Positions 18,527-27,742 of a stretch of 64,000 nt of DNA are shown one piece after another. The notes under the pieces are model-generated. The model made no database searches. It saw only the letters and a list, made by a program, of their open reading frames with translations, and was not told the origin of the DNA. Made by a program: the position numbers and the translations under genes. The DNA is taken from assembly GCF_000473205.1 (NCBI RefSeq), contig NZ_KI421507.1:3147057-3211056 (forward strand). The letters run 5' to 3'. Each line of letters begins with the position of its first letter. Positions within the stretch are counted from its first letter, which is position 1. Origin of the DNA: Pseudophaeobacter arcticus DSM 23566. GTDB taxonomy: Bacteria; Pseudomonadota; Alphaproteobacteria; Rhodobacterales; Rhodobacteraceae.

Positions 18527-19680
18527 CCTCTCATATTTCGCCCTGGATGGATGACGAACTGACCATGCTGCAGGAGTCCTTGCGCGATTTTTATGCCAAG
18601 GAAATGGTCCCCCATGAGGAGCGCTGGCAAAAGCAGGGCCATATCGACCGGGACTTCTGGAACAAGGCCGGGGAATTTGGCCTGCTCTGCGCCTCGGTGC
18701 CGGAAGAATACGGCGGCATGGGGGGCGATTTTCGCCACGAGGCGGTGATTACCACCGAACAATTCCGCGCTGCCGGCTTTTCCGGTTTTGGCAATTCGGT
18801 CCATAGCCAGATCTGTGCGGGCTATATCCTCGATTATGGCTCTGAAGAGCAGAAAAAGCGCTGGCTGCCCAAGATGGCCAGCGGCGAGATGGTCTGCGCC
18901 ATTGCCATGACCGAGCCTGGCACCGGCTCGGACCTGCAAAACATCAAGACCACCGCCAGACTGGAGGGCAACGAATATGTGGTGAACGGCTCCAAGACCT
19001 TTATCACCAATGGGCAGCAGGCCGATCTGGTCATTGTTGTTGCCAAGACCGACCCGAGCCTGGGATCCAAAGGGATTTCACTGATTGTGGTGGAGACCGC
19101 CGAGGCTCCCGGATTTGCCCGCGGGCGCAATCTGGAAAAGCTTGGCCTCAAAAGTCAGGACACCTCTGAGCTGTTCTTTGACACTGTGCGGGTGCCACCG
19201 GAAAACCTGCTGGGCGGAACTGAGGGCCAGGGGTTTTATCAGCTGATGAAATCGCTGCCACAGGAACGCCTGGTGGTGGCCCTGGGCGGCGCTGCCGCAA
19301 TGGACAAGGCGCTGGAGGAAACCGTCGCCTACACGGCAGAGCGCCGCGCCTTTGGCAAGCCGCTGCTGGAGATGCAAAACACCCGCTTCAAACTGGCCGA
19401 GGTCAAGACCGTGGCCCATATTGCCCGGGTGTTTCTGGATGACTGCGTTGCCAAACATCTGCGCGGGGAGCTGGATGCCACCACCGCCTCGATGGCAAAA
19501 TGGTGGGTGACCCAGATGCAATGCGACTGTATGGACGAATGCCTGCAACTGTTTGGCGGCTATGGCTATATGTCGGACTATCCGATCTCGACCATGTATG
19601 CCGATGCGCGGGTGCAGAAAATCTACGGTGGCTCAAACGAGATCATGAAAGAGCTGATCGCCCGCAGCCTGACCACCTGA
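18523..19680 (+). CDS. Acyl-CoA dehydrogenase
   Basis: FAD-dependent acyl-CoA dehydrogenase of 385 residues that introduces the 2,3-double bond. The FAD loop AMTEPGTGSDLQNIKTTA, the second FAD segment (YTAERRAFGKPLLEMQNTRFKLAE) and the C-terminal LFGGYGYMSDYPISTMYADARVQKIYGGSNEIMKELIARSL are all present; the Glu of GGSNEI is the usual catalytic base position in the long and branched-chain types. Its ATG overlaps the racemase stop, and a strong hairpin follows the stop, closing the operon. Electrons would go to electron-transfer flavoprotein, which is not encoded here. Confidence 0.94.
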   Translation: MTSHISPWMDDELTMLQESLRDFYAKEMVPHEERWQKQGHIDRDFWNKAGEFGLLCASVPEEYGGMGGDFRHEAVITTEQFRAAGFSGFGNSVHSQICAGYILDYGSEEQKKRWLPKMASGEMVCAIAMTEPGTGSDLQNIKTTARLEGNEYVVNGSKTFITNGQQADLVIVVAKTDPSLGSKGISLIVVETAEAPGFARGRNLEKLGLKSQDTSELFFDTVRVPPENLLGGTEGQGFYQLMKSLPQERLVVALGGAAAMDKALEETVAYTAERRAFGKPLLEMQNTRFKLAEVKTVAHIARVFLDDCVAKHLRGELDATTASMAKWWVTQMQCDCMDECLQLFGGYGYMSDYPISTMYADARVQKIYGGSNEIMKELIARSLTT

Positions 19681-19745
19681 GCCCCAGTCGCCCGTACCAG
19701 TCGCCCGCAGGAGGTCTGCCCTATGCGGCTTTACCAGACAAAAAT

Positions 19746-19769
19746 CGCGCGCCAACCCTCTGGCGCGCG
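19746..19769. terminator. Bidirectional terminator between convergent genes
   Basis: A nine-base perfect stem CGCGCGCCA / TGGCGCGCG closes a six-base loop. On the minus strand it is followed by ATTTTTG, a good U-tract for the 55-residue gene; on the plus strand GCGTTTCC follows, so it can also stop the acyl-CoA operon. Confidence 0.65.
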
Positions 19770-19794
19770 GCGTTTCCTGCCGGGCAAAGGCCGA

Positions 19795-19962
19795 TCATTC
19801 CTTGGCTTTGGCCTCGGCGGCGGCGGCCTTCATACGGGCCAGAAGCGCGGATTTGTCCTGCGACTTGTCATAGGGGTTTTTGCGACTGCCCTTGGCATTG
19901 TGTTCGGCGTGGCGTGGCGCATTGGTTCCCTTGCGGGCGGCTCCGGTCTTTCCATAGTCCAT
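19795..19962 (-). CDS. Small basic hypothetical protein (55 residues)
   Basis: Short, highly charged protein beginning MDYGKTGAARKGTNAPRHAEHNAKGS and ending in a Lys/Ala helix (ARMKAAAAEAKAKE). It is rich in Lys, Ala, Arg and Asn with no hydrophobic core, so it is probably disordered or nucleic-acid associated. The ATG at 19962 has AAAGGG eight bases upstream, and a good terminator follows the stop, which supports it as a real gene. Similar short proteins occur widely in Rhodobacteraceae annotation as far as I recall, with no assigned function. Confidence 0.65.
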   Translation of the reverse strand: MDYGKTGAARKGTNAPRHAEHNAKGSRKNPYDKSQDKSALLARMKAAAAEAKAKE

Positions 19963-20141
19963 GGGTCTGCCCTTTGAGTTAGGATTGCTGCGGTGGTGGC
20001 TGTGATACCAGTTGTGGCGCTGATGCACCAAACCCCGGGTGTTTGCAAGGCAGGCTGGCGGGTGGGGGCTCTGCCCCTCTTGGCCTAAAGGCCAATTCAC
20101 CCCGCGGTATTTCAAGTAAGATGAAGGGTGAAGGCCGGTGG

Positions 20142-20684
20142 CTACCGGAGCTCCGGGCAATAGGTCAGCAAGGTGTTGGGGTAGCTCTGGGTGCCGAGGC
20201 AAAAGGCGGTCTCGCCGGTGATTTCAAATCCCATGCGCTGGTAAAAGCCGATCGCAGCGGTATTTTCTGAATTGGTGGTGAGCCAGGGCGCCGGCGCTTC
20301 CAGATCGGCGCAGCGCTGCAAACCTGCCTGCAACAGCGCCCGCCCCAGCCGCCGCCCCTGATGACGCGGCTGAACATAGAGTGTTGCAATCTCGGCTGCC
20401 GAACCGGGGCCCGCAGGTGGCTTTACCCCTTCGGTGATGCGGATAAAGCCGTCGATCCCCTCGAGATTCTGCGAAACGATAAATGTCTCGCAATTCTGTT
20501 GCAGCAGCGAATAAAACCGGGCTGGCGTCAGCTCGGCAAAGACGTAGTTGGCAAACAGGCTGTTCACCCCCTGGCGCAGATAGGTGCCGACCCAGACCTC
20601 AATTGCCAGGGCTGCCAGGCTCGACGCGTCATCCAGACGCGCCGGGCGCAGGCTGATGCCAGTCCGGTTGGGATCAGCCGCCAC
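20142..20684 (-). CDS. GNAT family N-acetyltransferase
   Basis: Acetyl-CoA-dependent acetyltransferase of 180 residues. The GNAT core shows [25 protein letters not shown] as motif A (Q/R-x-x-G-x-G/A loop), then [18 protein letters not shown] as motif B. It starts at GTG inside the last 11 bases of hemE, so it is co-transcribed with hemE but need not act in haem synthesis. The substrate is unknown. Confidence 0.88.
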   Translation of the reverse strand: MAADPNRTGISLRPARLDDASSLAALAIEVWVGTYLRQGVNSLFANYVFAELTPARFYSLLQQNCETFIVSQNLEGIDGFIRITEGVKPPAGPGSAAEIATLYVQPRHQGRRLGRALLQAGLQRCADLEAPAPWLTTNSENTAAIGFYQRMGFEITGETAFCLGTQSYPNTLLTYCPELR

Positions 20685-21708
20685 GGATCGTATCGATCAT
20701 CAGCTGCACATTGTCCGGGTCCCCATCCGGGGTGATGCCATGGCCGAGGTTGAAGATATGGGGGCCGTTTTTGAAGGCCTGCACGATGGCGCGGGTTTCA
20801 TCCACCAGATCCTGGCCACCGGTCACCATATGGCGCGAAGCGAGGTTGCCCTGCACACAGCCATCGACCTGCAGGCTCTGCGCTGCCCAAAGGGGATCAA
20901 CCGAGTTGTCCAGCGCCAGACAATCAATGCCGGTTTCCCTGGCAAAGCCCAGGTATTTTTCCCCCGCTTCCCGTGGAAAGCCGATGACAGGGATACCAGG
21001 GTGGCGCTGTTTCAGCGCAGCGGTGATCTCGCGGCAGGGCTCCAGCGCGTAGTTGCGGAAGTCTTCGCCTTTCAGCGAGCCCGCCCAGCTGTCAAAGATC
21101 TTGACCACCTCGGCGCCGGCCTCGATCTGTTTGGACAGGTAGTCAATGGTGGCCTCGGTGATGCGCGCCAGCAGCGCCTCAAAGAGGGGCTTGTTCGCCT
21201 GTTTCAAAGCATGGGCCGGTCCCTGATCCGGGGTACCGCGTCCGGCGATCATATAGGTCGCAACAGTCCAGGGCGCGCCGGCAAAGCCAATCAGAGTTGT
21301 CTCGCTGGGCAATTCACCCGACAGGATTTTCACCGTCTCGTAGATCGGGTTCAGGGTCTCGTGGATGTCCGATGCCGGGCCGAGCTTGGCAAAATCCGCC
21401 TCGGTTGTAATGGTCGACAGGCGCGGGCCTTCGCCGGTGACAAACCACAGATCCGCGCCCAGCGCCTGGGGGATCAGCAGGATATCGGCAAACAGGATCG
21501 CCGCATCAAAGCCAAAGCGGCGGATAGGCTGCAGGGTGACCTCGGCGGCCAGTTCCGAATTGTAGCAAAGTGACAGAAAATCCCCGGCCTGAGCCCGGGT
21601 GGCGCGGTATTCCGGCAGGTAGCGGCCAGCCTGTCGCATCATCCAGATTGGCGGCACATCCTGTGTTTCCCCTGCCAATGCGCGCAGAATTTTCTTTTGT
21701 TCAGCCAT
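20674..21708 (-). CDS. hemE: Uroporphyrinogen decarboxylase HemE
   Basis: Cytoplasmic enzyme of 344 residues that removes four carboxyl groups from uroporphyrinogen III to give coproporphyrinogen III. Signature segments [17 protein letters not shown] near the N-terminus and [18 protein letters not shown] in the middle are intact, as is the conserved Asp in FADIL. The ATG at 21708 gives the family length; the much longer open frame upstream is antisense to hemC. It is divergent from hemC across 120 bases. Confidence 0.97.
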   Translation of the reverse strand: MAEQKKILRALAGETQDVPPIWMMRQAGRYLPEYRATRAQAGDFLSLCYNSELAAEVTLQPIRRFGFDAAILFADILLIPQALGADLWFVTGEGPRLSTITTEADFAKLGPASDIHETLNPIYETVKILSGELPSETTLIGFAGAPWTVATYMIAGRGTPDQGPAHALKQANKPLFEALLARITEATIDYLSKQIEAGAEVVKIFDSWAGSLKGEDFRNYALEPCREITAALKQRHPGIPVIGFPREAGEKYLGFARETGIDCLALDNSVDPLWAAQSLQVDGCVQGNLASRHMVTGGQDLVDETRAIVQAFKNGPHIFNLGHGITPDGDPDNVQLMIDTIRGG

Positions 21709-21828
21709 GTCACCCTCGATTGTGCCTGCTCGTTGTGTCGCCCATGAGGTCGACCCAAAGCGGCAAATTGTCAAGGGTAGCCTGACCAATGCTTGCAACG
21801 GCAAATCGCCGCTACTAAAGGTCATTAC

Positions 21829-22788
21829 ATGACACAGAACCTGCCCTCCCCCGCTTCTCCGCTGAAAATTGGCACCCGTGGATCGCCGCTGGCGCTGGCC
21901 CAGGCCTATGAGACCCGCCGCCGTTTGGCTGCGGCCTTTGATCTGGCGCCCGAAGCCTTTGAAATTGTGGTGATCAAGACCAGTGGCGACAACCAGGCTT
22001 TGATTGCAGCAGACAAGCCGCTCAAGGAGCTGGGCGGCAAGGGGCTGTTCACCAAGGAGATCGAAGAGGACCTGTTGTCGGGGGCCATCGATATTGCGGT
22101 GCATTCGATGAAGGATATGCCGGTGGCCCAGCCTGCGGGGCTGCTGCTGGACTGCTATCTGCCCCGCGAGGACGTGCGTGATGCCTTTGTGTCGCCAAAG
22201 TTTTCCCGGCTCCAGGATCTGGCGCCCGGCGCTGTGGTTGGCACCTCGTCGCTGCGCCGCCGCGCCCAGTTGATGAACCGCCGCCCCGACCTGCAGGTGG
22301 TGGAGTTCCGTGGCAATGTGCAGACCCGGCTGAAAAAGCTGAACGAGGGCGTTGCCGAATGCACCTTTCTGGCGATGGCCGGTCTGAACCGGCTGGCAAT
22401 GGCGGATGTGCCTGCCACCGCGATCGAGACCACTGACATGCTGCCTGCTGTGGCGCAGGGCGCAATTGGCATCGAGCGGCGCAGCGATGACAGCCGCACC
22501 GCTGCGATGCTTGAGGCGATCCATGATATCACCACTGGTCAGCGGCTGGCGGCGGAGCGCGCCTTTCTGGCGGCGCTGGATGGGTCCTGCGAAACACCAA
22601 TTGCCGGTCTGGCTGAGCTGAATGGCGGCACCCTGCGGCTGCGCGGCGAAGTGCTGCGCCCCGATGGGTCGCAAGCCATTGCCGAAGATCAGACCTGCGC
22701 CATCGAAGACGGGGCAGACCTGGGGCGGGACATGGCTGCAAAACTGCTGGCCACAGCCGGTCCCGGCTTTTTCGACTGGCGCCAGTAG
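21829..22788 (+). CDS. hemC: Hydroxymethylbilane synthase (porphobilinogen deaminase) HemC
   Basis: Joins four porphobilinogens into hydroxymethylbilane, upstream of HemE in tetrapyrrole synthesis. The 319-residue protein shows [11 protein letters not shown], the catalytic Asp in HSMKDMP, the Arg-rich [10 protein letters not shown] and RGNVQTRL segments that bind the growing chain, and Cys254 ([10 protein letters not shown]), which carries the dipyrromethane cofactor. The start at 21829 follows AAAGG. Divergence from hemE suggests a shared control region, though I saw no clear FNR box there. Confidence 0.97.
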   Translation: MTQNLPSPASPLKIGTRGSPLALAQAYETRRRLAAAFDLAPEAFEIVVIKTSGDNQALIAADKPLKELGGKGLFTKEIEEDLLSGAIDIAVHSMKDMPVAQPAGLLLDCYLPREDVRDAFVSPKFSRLQDLAPGAVVGTSSLRRRAQLMNRRPDLQVVEFRGNVQTRLKKLNEGVAECTFLAMAGLNRLAMADVPATAIETTDMLPAVAQGAIGIERRSDDSRTAAMLEAIHDITTGQRLAAERAFLAALDGSCETPIAGLAELNGGTLRLRGEVLRPDGSQAIAEDQTCAIEDGADLGRDMAAKLLATAGPGFFDWRQ

Positions 22789-22826
22789 GGCCGCAGTTCC
22801 TCAGCCGCAGCTCCTAAAAAAGTGCC

Positions 22827-22856
22827 GCCACGACATACGCAAAAGTATGACGTGGC
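22827..22856. other. Hairpin after hemC
   Basis: An 11-base inverted repeat GCCACG-A-CATAC / GTATG-A-CGTGGC with one A-A mismatch closes the loop GCAAAA. A run of A residues lies before it (22816-22821) but no T-run follows on the plus strand, so it is a weak terminator candidate for hemC or a leader structure of the desaturase gene. Confidence 0.4.
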
Positions 22857-22913
22857 GCCCTATTTGACCGCGTCCCCTGATGCAGGCGATCCTGTGGCCA
22901 GGAGGAGCCCATC

Positions 22914-23858
22914 ATGACACCCGGAAAATCTTATCTCAGCAGCGAAGAGATCCGCCCCCTGGCCGAAAGGTCCGATGCCATGGGGCTGTGGCTGGTTCTG
23001 CATTGCTGGGGGGTGATCGCCTGTGCGCTGGCGCTGTTTGCCCTCTGGCCCAATCCCTTCACCTTTGTCATTGCGGTCATGGTGATCGGCTCGCGCCAGT
23101 TGGGGCTGGCGATCCTGATGCATGAGGCGGCGCATAACGCCCTGTTCAAGAGCCGCAAATGGAATGACATCATTGGCGAGTGGCTGTGCGGGCGGCCCAT
23201 TCTGGCCGAACTTGCCGCCTATCGCCATTACCACCTGACGCATCATCGCTTTACCCAGACGGACAAAGACCCGGATCTGAAGCTCAGCGCCAAATTCCCC
23301 ACCTCCAAGGCTTCGCTCAAGCGCAAATTCACCCGCGACCTGACCGGCCAGACCGGCACCAAACAGCTGCTGGGCCAAATCCTGATGAGCTTTCGCCTGG
23401 CTGGCGACGATGACGCCATCGCGGCCGCCGCCTCGGATTTTGCCCAGAGCTTCAAGGCGCCACATCTATGGAAATCTCTGCCGGTGTTTATTGGCGTCGC
23501 GGTGGCGATGAGCCTGATTGGCAGCTGGTGGTGGGGCCTGGCCTTCTGGCTGCTGCCCTATCTCACCTGGTTCCAGTTTGTGCTGCGGGTGCGCAACATC
23601 GCCGAACATGGCGCGGTGGAGCAATCGCAAAACCCGCTGCAAAACGTGCGCACCACCAAGGCAGGCCCCATCGCCCGGCTGTTTGTGGCGCCCTATTGGG
23701 TCAACTATCATCTGGAGCATCACATGGTGATGCATGTGCCCTGCTGGCAGCTGAAAAACATGCACAAGGCGCTGCTGGACAAGGGTATCGGCCCGGATAT
23801 GCGCATCGCCTCCGGCTATGGTCAGGCGCTGGCCGAGGCCGGTTGGAAACGCGCCTAG
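22914..23858 (+). CDS. Fatty acid desaturase (membrane di-iron)
   Basis: Integral membrane desaturase of 314 residues. The three His boxes are HEAAH (70-74), HYHLTHH (105-111) and HLEHH (266-270), with hydrophobic segments before box 1 and around residues 190-220. This is the acyl-lipid type that uses O2 and an external electron donor. A ribosome site AGGAGG lies before the ATG. It overlaps the convergent lysozyme gene by four bases at the 3' end. The position of the double bond formed, or a carotenoid substrate, cannot be told. Confidence 0.92.
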   Translation: MTPGKSYLSSEEIRPLAERSDAMGLWLVLHCWGVIACALALFALWPNPFTFVIAVMVIGSRQLGLAILMHEAAHNALFKSRKWNDIIGEWLCGRPILAELAAYRHYHLTHHRFTQTDKDPDLKLSAKFPTSKASLKRKFTRDLTGQTGTKQLLGQILMSFRLAGDDDAIAAAASDFAQSFKAPHLWKSLPVFIGVAVAMSLIGSWWWGLAFWLLPYLTWFQFVLRVRNIAEHGAVEQSQNPLQNVRTTKAGPIARLFVAPYWVNYHLEHHMVMHVPCWQLKNMHKALLDKGIGPDMRIASGYGQALAEAGWKRA

Positions 23859-24670
23859 AGCTGCCCCGACCAGCGCAGCCAGGATTCGGGACTGTCGTGG
23901 AAGACGTTCAGATCCACCTCCCCCTGGATGCCCGGAACCAGGCCAGTGCCGGTATATTGCCACAGCCGCCAAAAGGCGCCGGGGTAGACCTGACGCGGAT
24001 GCCCCGCGACCGAGCGCAGCCAGAATTCGGTGCCGTGCAAACGGCCAATGCCGGTCTCGCGATAAAAATCCACCGTGGTATAGACCACAGGGCGCTGCCC
24101 ATAATGCGCCTCGAGCAGGGCCAGGAATTTGCGCGCTTCGGCCCGCACCACCCGGCCATCGGGACGTTTGGTGCAGGTGCGCGAGCGCGGATTCCATTCC
24201 ATGTCGAGCACCGGCGGCAGCGCATTGGCATCGCGCGGCACATGTTTGATGAACCAGCGCGCCTGCTGTTCTGCGGGGCGACAGAAATAATAGTAGTGAT
24301 AGGCGCCACGCGGCATCCCGGCCCGCGCCGCACCGCGCCAGTTGTCGCTGAAGGCAGGATCTGCGACATCGCCGCCCTCGGTGGCCTTGAGATAGGCAAA
24401 GGAGACCCCGGCCCGCCGGACCTGCGGCCAGTCGATCTCTCCCTGGTAGCGCGACACATCAATCCCATGGATCGCATAGCTGTTGGGGCCACGTCCGGTC
24501 CATTCATGCGGGTCGCTGTCGCCAAAACGCGGATAGGTTTTGAGCTGCGCCAACTGCGCCTCGGAGGGAGGTTGTGTGGGTGTTGCGCTTGCCTCAGGTG
24601 GCGGCGGTGATTTGGCACCGCAACTTGCAAGGGCCACCATCACCAGAAGACTTAGAAACCTACTGCGCAT
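23855..24670 (-). CDS. GH25 family lysozyme, lipoprotein
   Basis: Peptidoglycan muramidase of glycoside hydrolase family 25, 271 residues. The N-terminus is a lipoprotein signal with lipobox LASC (Cys17) and a Pro-rich linker, so it should be anchored in the outer membrane. Catalytic fold motifs: GIDVSRYQGEIDW (Asp71), FAYLKATEG, YHYYYF, the acidic pair in VLDMEWN (Asp156, Glu158) and WRLWQYTGTG. It lies alone between the desaturase and hemF, downstream of the hemF terminator. Role in wall turnover is inferred. Confidence 0.92.
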   Translation of the reverse strand: MRSRFLSLLVMVALASCGAKSPPPPEASATPTQPPSEAQLAQLKTYPRFGDSDPHEWTGRGPNSYAIHGIDVSRYQGEIDWPQVRRAGVSFAYLKATEGGDVADPAFSDNWRGAARAGMPRGAYHYYYFCRPAEQQARWFIKHVPRDANALPPVLDMEWNPRSRTCTKRPDGRVVRAEARKFLALLEAHYGQRPVVYTTVDFYRETGIGRLHGTEFWLRSVAGHPRQVYPGAFWRLWQYTGTGLVPGIQGEVDLNVFHDSPESWLRWSGQL

Positions 24671-24695
24671 CTCAAACCCTAAACCAAATGAAAAA

Positions 24696-24724
24696 GAACC
24701 GGCGCAATGCAGCCGGTTCCTTTA
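24696..24724 (-). terminator. Rho-independent terminator of hemF
   Basis: On the minus strand the stem GAACCGGC / GCCGGTTC is followed by TTTTTC, 90 bases after the hemF stop and before the GH25 start. The plus strand also ends in CTTT, but no plus gene needs it. Confidence 0.75.
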
Positions 24725-24811
24725 ATCTGTATCGAAGAAGCCCGTTTTCCTAGGGCAAAGCCACAGGTTACAGGAAATGGGCGTGATTTCGCGGGCGGCC
24801 AGACAGCGGCC

Positions 24812-25717
24812 TTAGACCCATTTTGCCAGGGGGGGCAGGCTCATCAGTACCGCATTGGCATCATGGCCGGTCTCCAGGCCAAATTTGGTGCCGCGATCAT
24901 AGACCAGATTATACTCCGCATAGAGCCCGCGATGCACCAGCTGCGCGTCCTTATCGGCCTCCGAGAAACCTTGGCCCCGGCGTTTGTCCACCAGCGGCAG
25001 ATAGGCGGGCAGAAAGGCGCGGCCAATATCCTGCGTCAGGGCAAAATCCGCAGCCCAGTCGCCGCTGTTGTGATCATCCATGAAGATGCCGCCAACACCG
25101 CGCGCCCGGTTGCGGTGGGGGATATAGAAATACTCATCCGCCCATTCCTTGAGACGCGGATACAAATCGGCACCATGCGGGTCGAGATGGGCCTTCTGGG
25201 TGGCGTGAAAATGCGCGGTGTCATCCTCATATTCGATGCAGGGGTTCAGATCCGAACCGCCGCCAAACCACCAGGCATGCGGCGTCCAGAACATCCGGGT
25301 ATTCATATGCACTGCGGGTGCATGAGGGTTGCGCATATGCGCCACCAGGGAAATCCCCGAAGCCCAGAATCGCGGGTCTTCGCTCATCCCCGGCAGGCCC
25401 TTGCGCGCTGCCATGGCGTTCTGCGCCCGTTCGCCCAGGGTGCCGTAGACCTCGGAAATATTGACGCCGACTTTTTCAAACACCCGCCCGCCGCGCATCA
25501 CGCTCATCAAGCCGCCGCCGGCGTCAGAGCCATCCGCCGAGGCTCGCGTGGTTTCAGAAACCTCAAACCGTCCCGGCTCCAGATCCGCAAAGGGCCCATC
25601 GTCATGGCGGTCTTCCAGCGCTTCAAAGGCGGCGACAATTTCATCCCGCAGCTGGCGGAACCAAGCGGCGGCCTGGGCTTTTTCATCAGTCATTTCGCGA
25701 GGCAAGTCAGCGGTCAT
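24812..25717 (-). CDS. hemF: Oxygen-dependent coproporphyrinogen III oxidase HemF
   Basis: Aerobic enzyme of 301 residues that decarboxylates coproporphyrinogen III to protoporphyrinogen IX using O2. Typical stretches are GGGLMSVMRGGRVFEKVGVNIS, NPHAPAVHMNTRMFW, WWFGGGSDLNPC, NRARGVGGIFMDD and AEYNLVYDRGTKFGLETG. The genome also encodes the oxygen-independent HemN (46008-47468), so haem synthesis can continue at low oxygen. The ATG at 25717 is used in preference to the TTG one codon earlier. Confidence 0.96.
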   Translation of the reverse strand: MTADLPREMTDEKAQAAAWFRQLRDEIVAAFEALEDRHDDGPFADLEPGRFEVSETTRASADGSDAGGGLMSVMRGGRVFEKVGVNISEVYGTLGERAQNAMAARKGLPGMSEDPRFWASGISLVAHMRNPHAPAVHMNTRMFWTPHAWWFGGGSDLNPCIEYEDDTAHFHATQKAHLDPHGADLYPRLKEWADEYFYIPHRNRARGVGGIFMDDHNSGDWAADFALTQDIGRAFLPAYLPLVDKRRGQGFSEADKDAQLVHRGLYAEYNLVYDRGTKFGLETGHDANAVLMSLPPLAKWV

Positions 25718-25816
25718 CAAGGGGGCTTTCTGCTTGGTATCTTGGGGGGCCTGGGTCGTGGGGGACCTGAGATTTGGCGGGGCTGAGATCTTGGGGACCG
25801 GGCAGGAACAGGTGTT

Positions 25817-26620
25817 TTAGTGAACCGGCGCGGCAACGGGATCCAGCAGGGTGCGGCCGCCATCAAGGGTCAAGATCTGGCCTGTCATAAACCCAGCGGC
25901 ATCCGAGGCCAGAAACTGCGCCGTTTCGGTCAGCTCCGTCGGCGAGGCAATCCGGCCCAGGGGCGTGTGCTGTTCGATGTCCAGACGATAGCTGCGGTTA
26001 TCCTTGAGTGTTGATTGCATCGAGGCGCTCATCACCGATCCAAAGGCAATGGAGTTCACCCGGATACGATGGGGCGACAGGGAGACCGACAGCGACCGCG
26101 TCAGCTGGTCCAGCGCCGCAGAGGCAACGGAATAGGCCATCAGCTCGGGGTGGGTGCGTCGGGCCGCAATGGAGGAGAGATTGACGATGGCCCCCAGTGG
26201 TGTATCCGGCTCACCGCCCTCGCCCTGTTTGATCATCCGGCGCGCCACCTGTTGCGACAGGCGCAGCGTTGGCAGCAGGTTCTCCGTCAACAACATCTCC
26301 AGCGATTCGTCGTTGGGATCCAAGGGATCGCTTTGCACCACCTGACGCGCCCCGTTCACCAGAATATCGATGTCCTCAAAGGCGTCGATGGTCGCCGACA
26401 GCAGATTGGCAATGGTCAGGCGTTCGCGCAGATCGCCGGCAAAATAGCGGATATTGCTCTCATCCGCCTGTTCTCCCAGCTCGCGCACCAGCGCGGCCTC
26501 ATTGGTATCTGCAAACATGACATTGGCTCCGGCGGCCACAAACTGACGGCCAATGGCCAGACCAATACCCGTCGAGGAACCGGTGACGATGGCTGTCTTG
26601 CCAGCGATGGAAAAGGACAT
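25817..26620 (-). CDS. SDR-family protein with altered active site
   Basis: Classical-looking SDR of about 267 residues with TGSSTGIG cofactor loop, an Asp after strand 2 (FADTNE, NAD-type) and Ser in NLSSIAARR. However, the YxxxK motif reads AYSVASAALDQL: the catalytic Lys is replaced by Ser (codon TCT), and NNAG reads NGAR. The rest of the fold, including SLSPHRIRVNSIAFG and the C-terminal GFMTGQILTLDGG, is well kept, so the gene is not decaying. It may bind a cofactor without redox turnover or use other residues. CAGGAG is spaced for the ATG at 26620; the ATG at 26629 is possible. It lies upstream of hemF. Confidence 0.85.
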   Translation of the reverse strand: MSFSIAGKTAIVTGSSTGIGLAIGRQFVAAGANVMFADTNEAALVRELGEQADESNIRYFAGDLRERLTIANLLSATIDAFEDIDILVNGARQVVQSDPLDPNDESLEMLLTENLLPTLRLSQQVARRMIKQGEGGEPDTPLGAIVNLSSIAARRTHPELMAYSVASAALDQLTRSLSVSLSPHRIRVNSIAFGSVMSASMQSTLKDNRSYRLDIEQHTPLGRIASPTELTETAQFLASDAAGFMTGQILTLDGGRTLLDPVAAPVH

Positions 26621-26716
26621 GCGAGGCATACTCCTGAGGTTTGATTTTGGCTGCGAGCCTACCCCCCGCTTCTACTTTTGGAAACGATGAATGTAGGCGC
26701 CGCGCGCGGGAAGATA

Positions 26717-27718
26717 TCAGCCTTTGGCGCGCCGCGGGCGTTGGGCATGCAGGACCTTGAACCGGTTATCGCCCGCAACTTCGTTTACAGCGGCAAAACG
26801 CTCTCCCAGCAGGGTCTCGTAGGGCAGGTGCCGGTTGGCCACCATCCACAGATGCCCCGAGGCCACCAGCATAGAGGCCGCCGCCGAAATAAAGGCCTGC
26901 CCCAGCTCTGGTTCGGCACTGCGCCCCGCGTGAAAGGGCGGGTTCATCACCACCGTGTTGACCTGCTCTGGGGCCTGCCACTTGCGTGCATCGGCCCAGT
27001 GGAACTGTGCCCGCGCATCCACAACATTCTGCCGCGCACAGCCCAGCGCCACATGGTCGGCCTCAACCAGATGCAGATGTTCGACACCTGCGCGGGTCAG
27101 GATCTGCGCTGCCAGATAACCCCAGCCGGCGCCAAGGTCAGCCACCCTGCGGCCCAGTTTCTCTGGCAGGCACTCCGCCAGGAGCCTGGAGGCCGGGTCG
27201 ATGCCATCGGCAGAAAACACCCCCGGCGCGGTGACAAAGCCCTCGACCTTGCTGCCCTCTGCCGGGAGCCAGTCATTGAGTACATTGTTTCCGCCCTGGA
27301 ACCAGAAAATCTTACCGTGTGCCTTTGACACCGGCGCCGATGTTTCGGTGAGTTTACGCAGGGCCTTGAGGACCGAATCAATCCCGTCGGTCTTGGCGCC
27401 ATCCACCAGCACCGGGCCGGTGGTCACCGCCTCCGCCTGGGCGAGTAGCTGACGGGCCTCGGCCTTGGCGCGCGGCAAAAAGACCACGGCCGCGGCAAAG
27501 CGCTCTTGCGCGGGCAGATCCGCCACCTCGGGCAGGCAGGCAAAGCCGGCTGCCTCAAAGGCTTCAAAGTCTGGGCGCACGCGCTGCAGGATCAGCAGCC
27601 GTTCTTTTGGCAGGGCAGACAGATCCACACCAGCGCGCGGCGCAAAGACGGCGATGCGCCCCTCTGGGGGCATGACACAGCCACCCGGTTCTAAGGCCAG
27701 GGATAGGCGCAGGGACAT
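26717..27718 (-). CDS. Class I SAM-dependent methyltransferase, RsmC-like
   Basis: Methyltransferase of 333 residues with two halves: an N-terminal pseudo-domain of about 165 residues and a C-terminal catalytic Rossmann domain. The latter has VADLGAGWGYLAAQIL (SAM loop), LHLVEADHVALG and MNPPFHAG, the NPPF motif of N2-guanine rRNA methyltransferases. The architecture fits RsmC, which methylates G1207 of 16S rRNA. It follows clpS on the same strand with a 24-base gap. Substrate assignment is from architecture. Confidence 0.87.
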   Translation of the reverse strand: MSLRLSLALEPGGCVMPPEGRIAVFAPRAGVDLSALPKERLLILQRVRPDFEAFEAAGFACLPEVADLPAQERFAAAVVFLPRAKAEARQLLAQAEAVTTGPVLVDGAKTDGIDSVLKALRKLTETSAPVSKAHGKIFWFQGGNNVLNDWLPAEGSKVEGFVTAPGVFSADGIDPASRLLAECLPEKLGRRVADLGAGWGYLAAQILTRAGVEHLHLVEADHVALGCARQNVVDARAQFHWADARKWQAPEQVNTVVMNPPFHAGRSAEPELGQAFISAAASMLVASGHLWMVANRHLPYETLLGERFAAVNEVAGDNRFKVLHAQRPRRAKG

Positions 27719-27742
27719 GGCATAGCCTCTTGTATGTTGATA

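Noticed and set aside
21709..22674. Upstream extension of the hemE frame to 666 codons
   Set aside because: The extra 322 codons are antisense to hemC and have no family likeness; the ATG at 21708 gives the normal HemE length.
24707..25786. 359-codon plus-strand frame
   Set aside because: Antisense to hemF, which is unmistakable.
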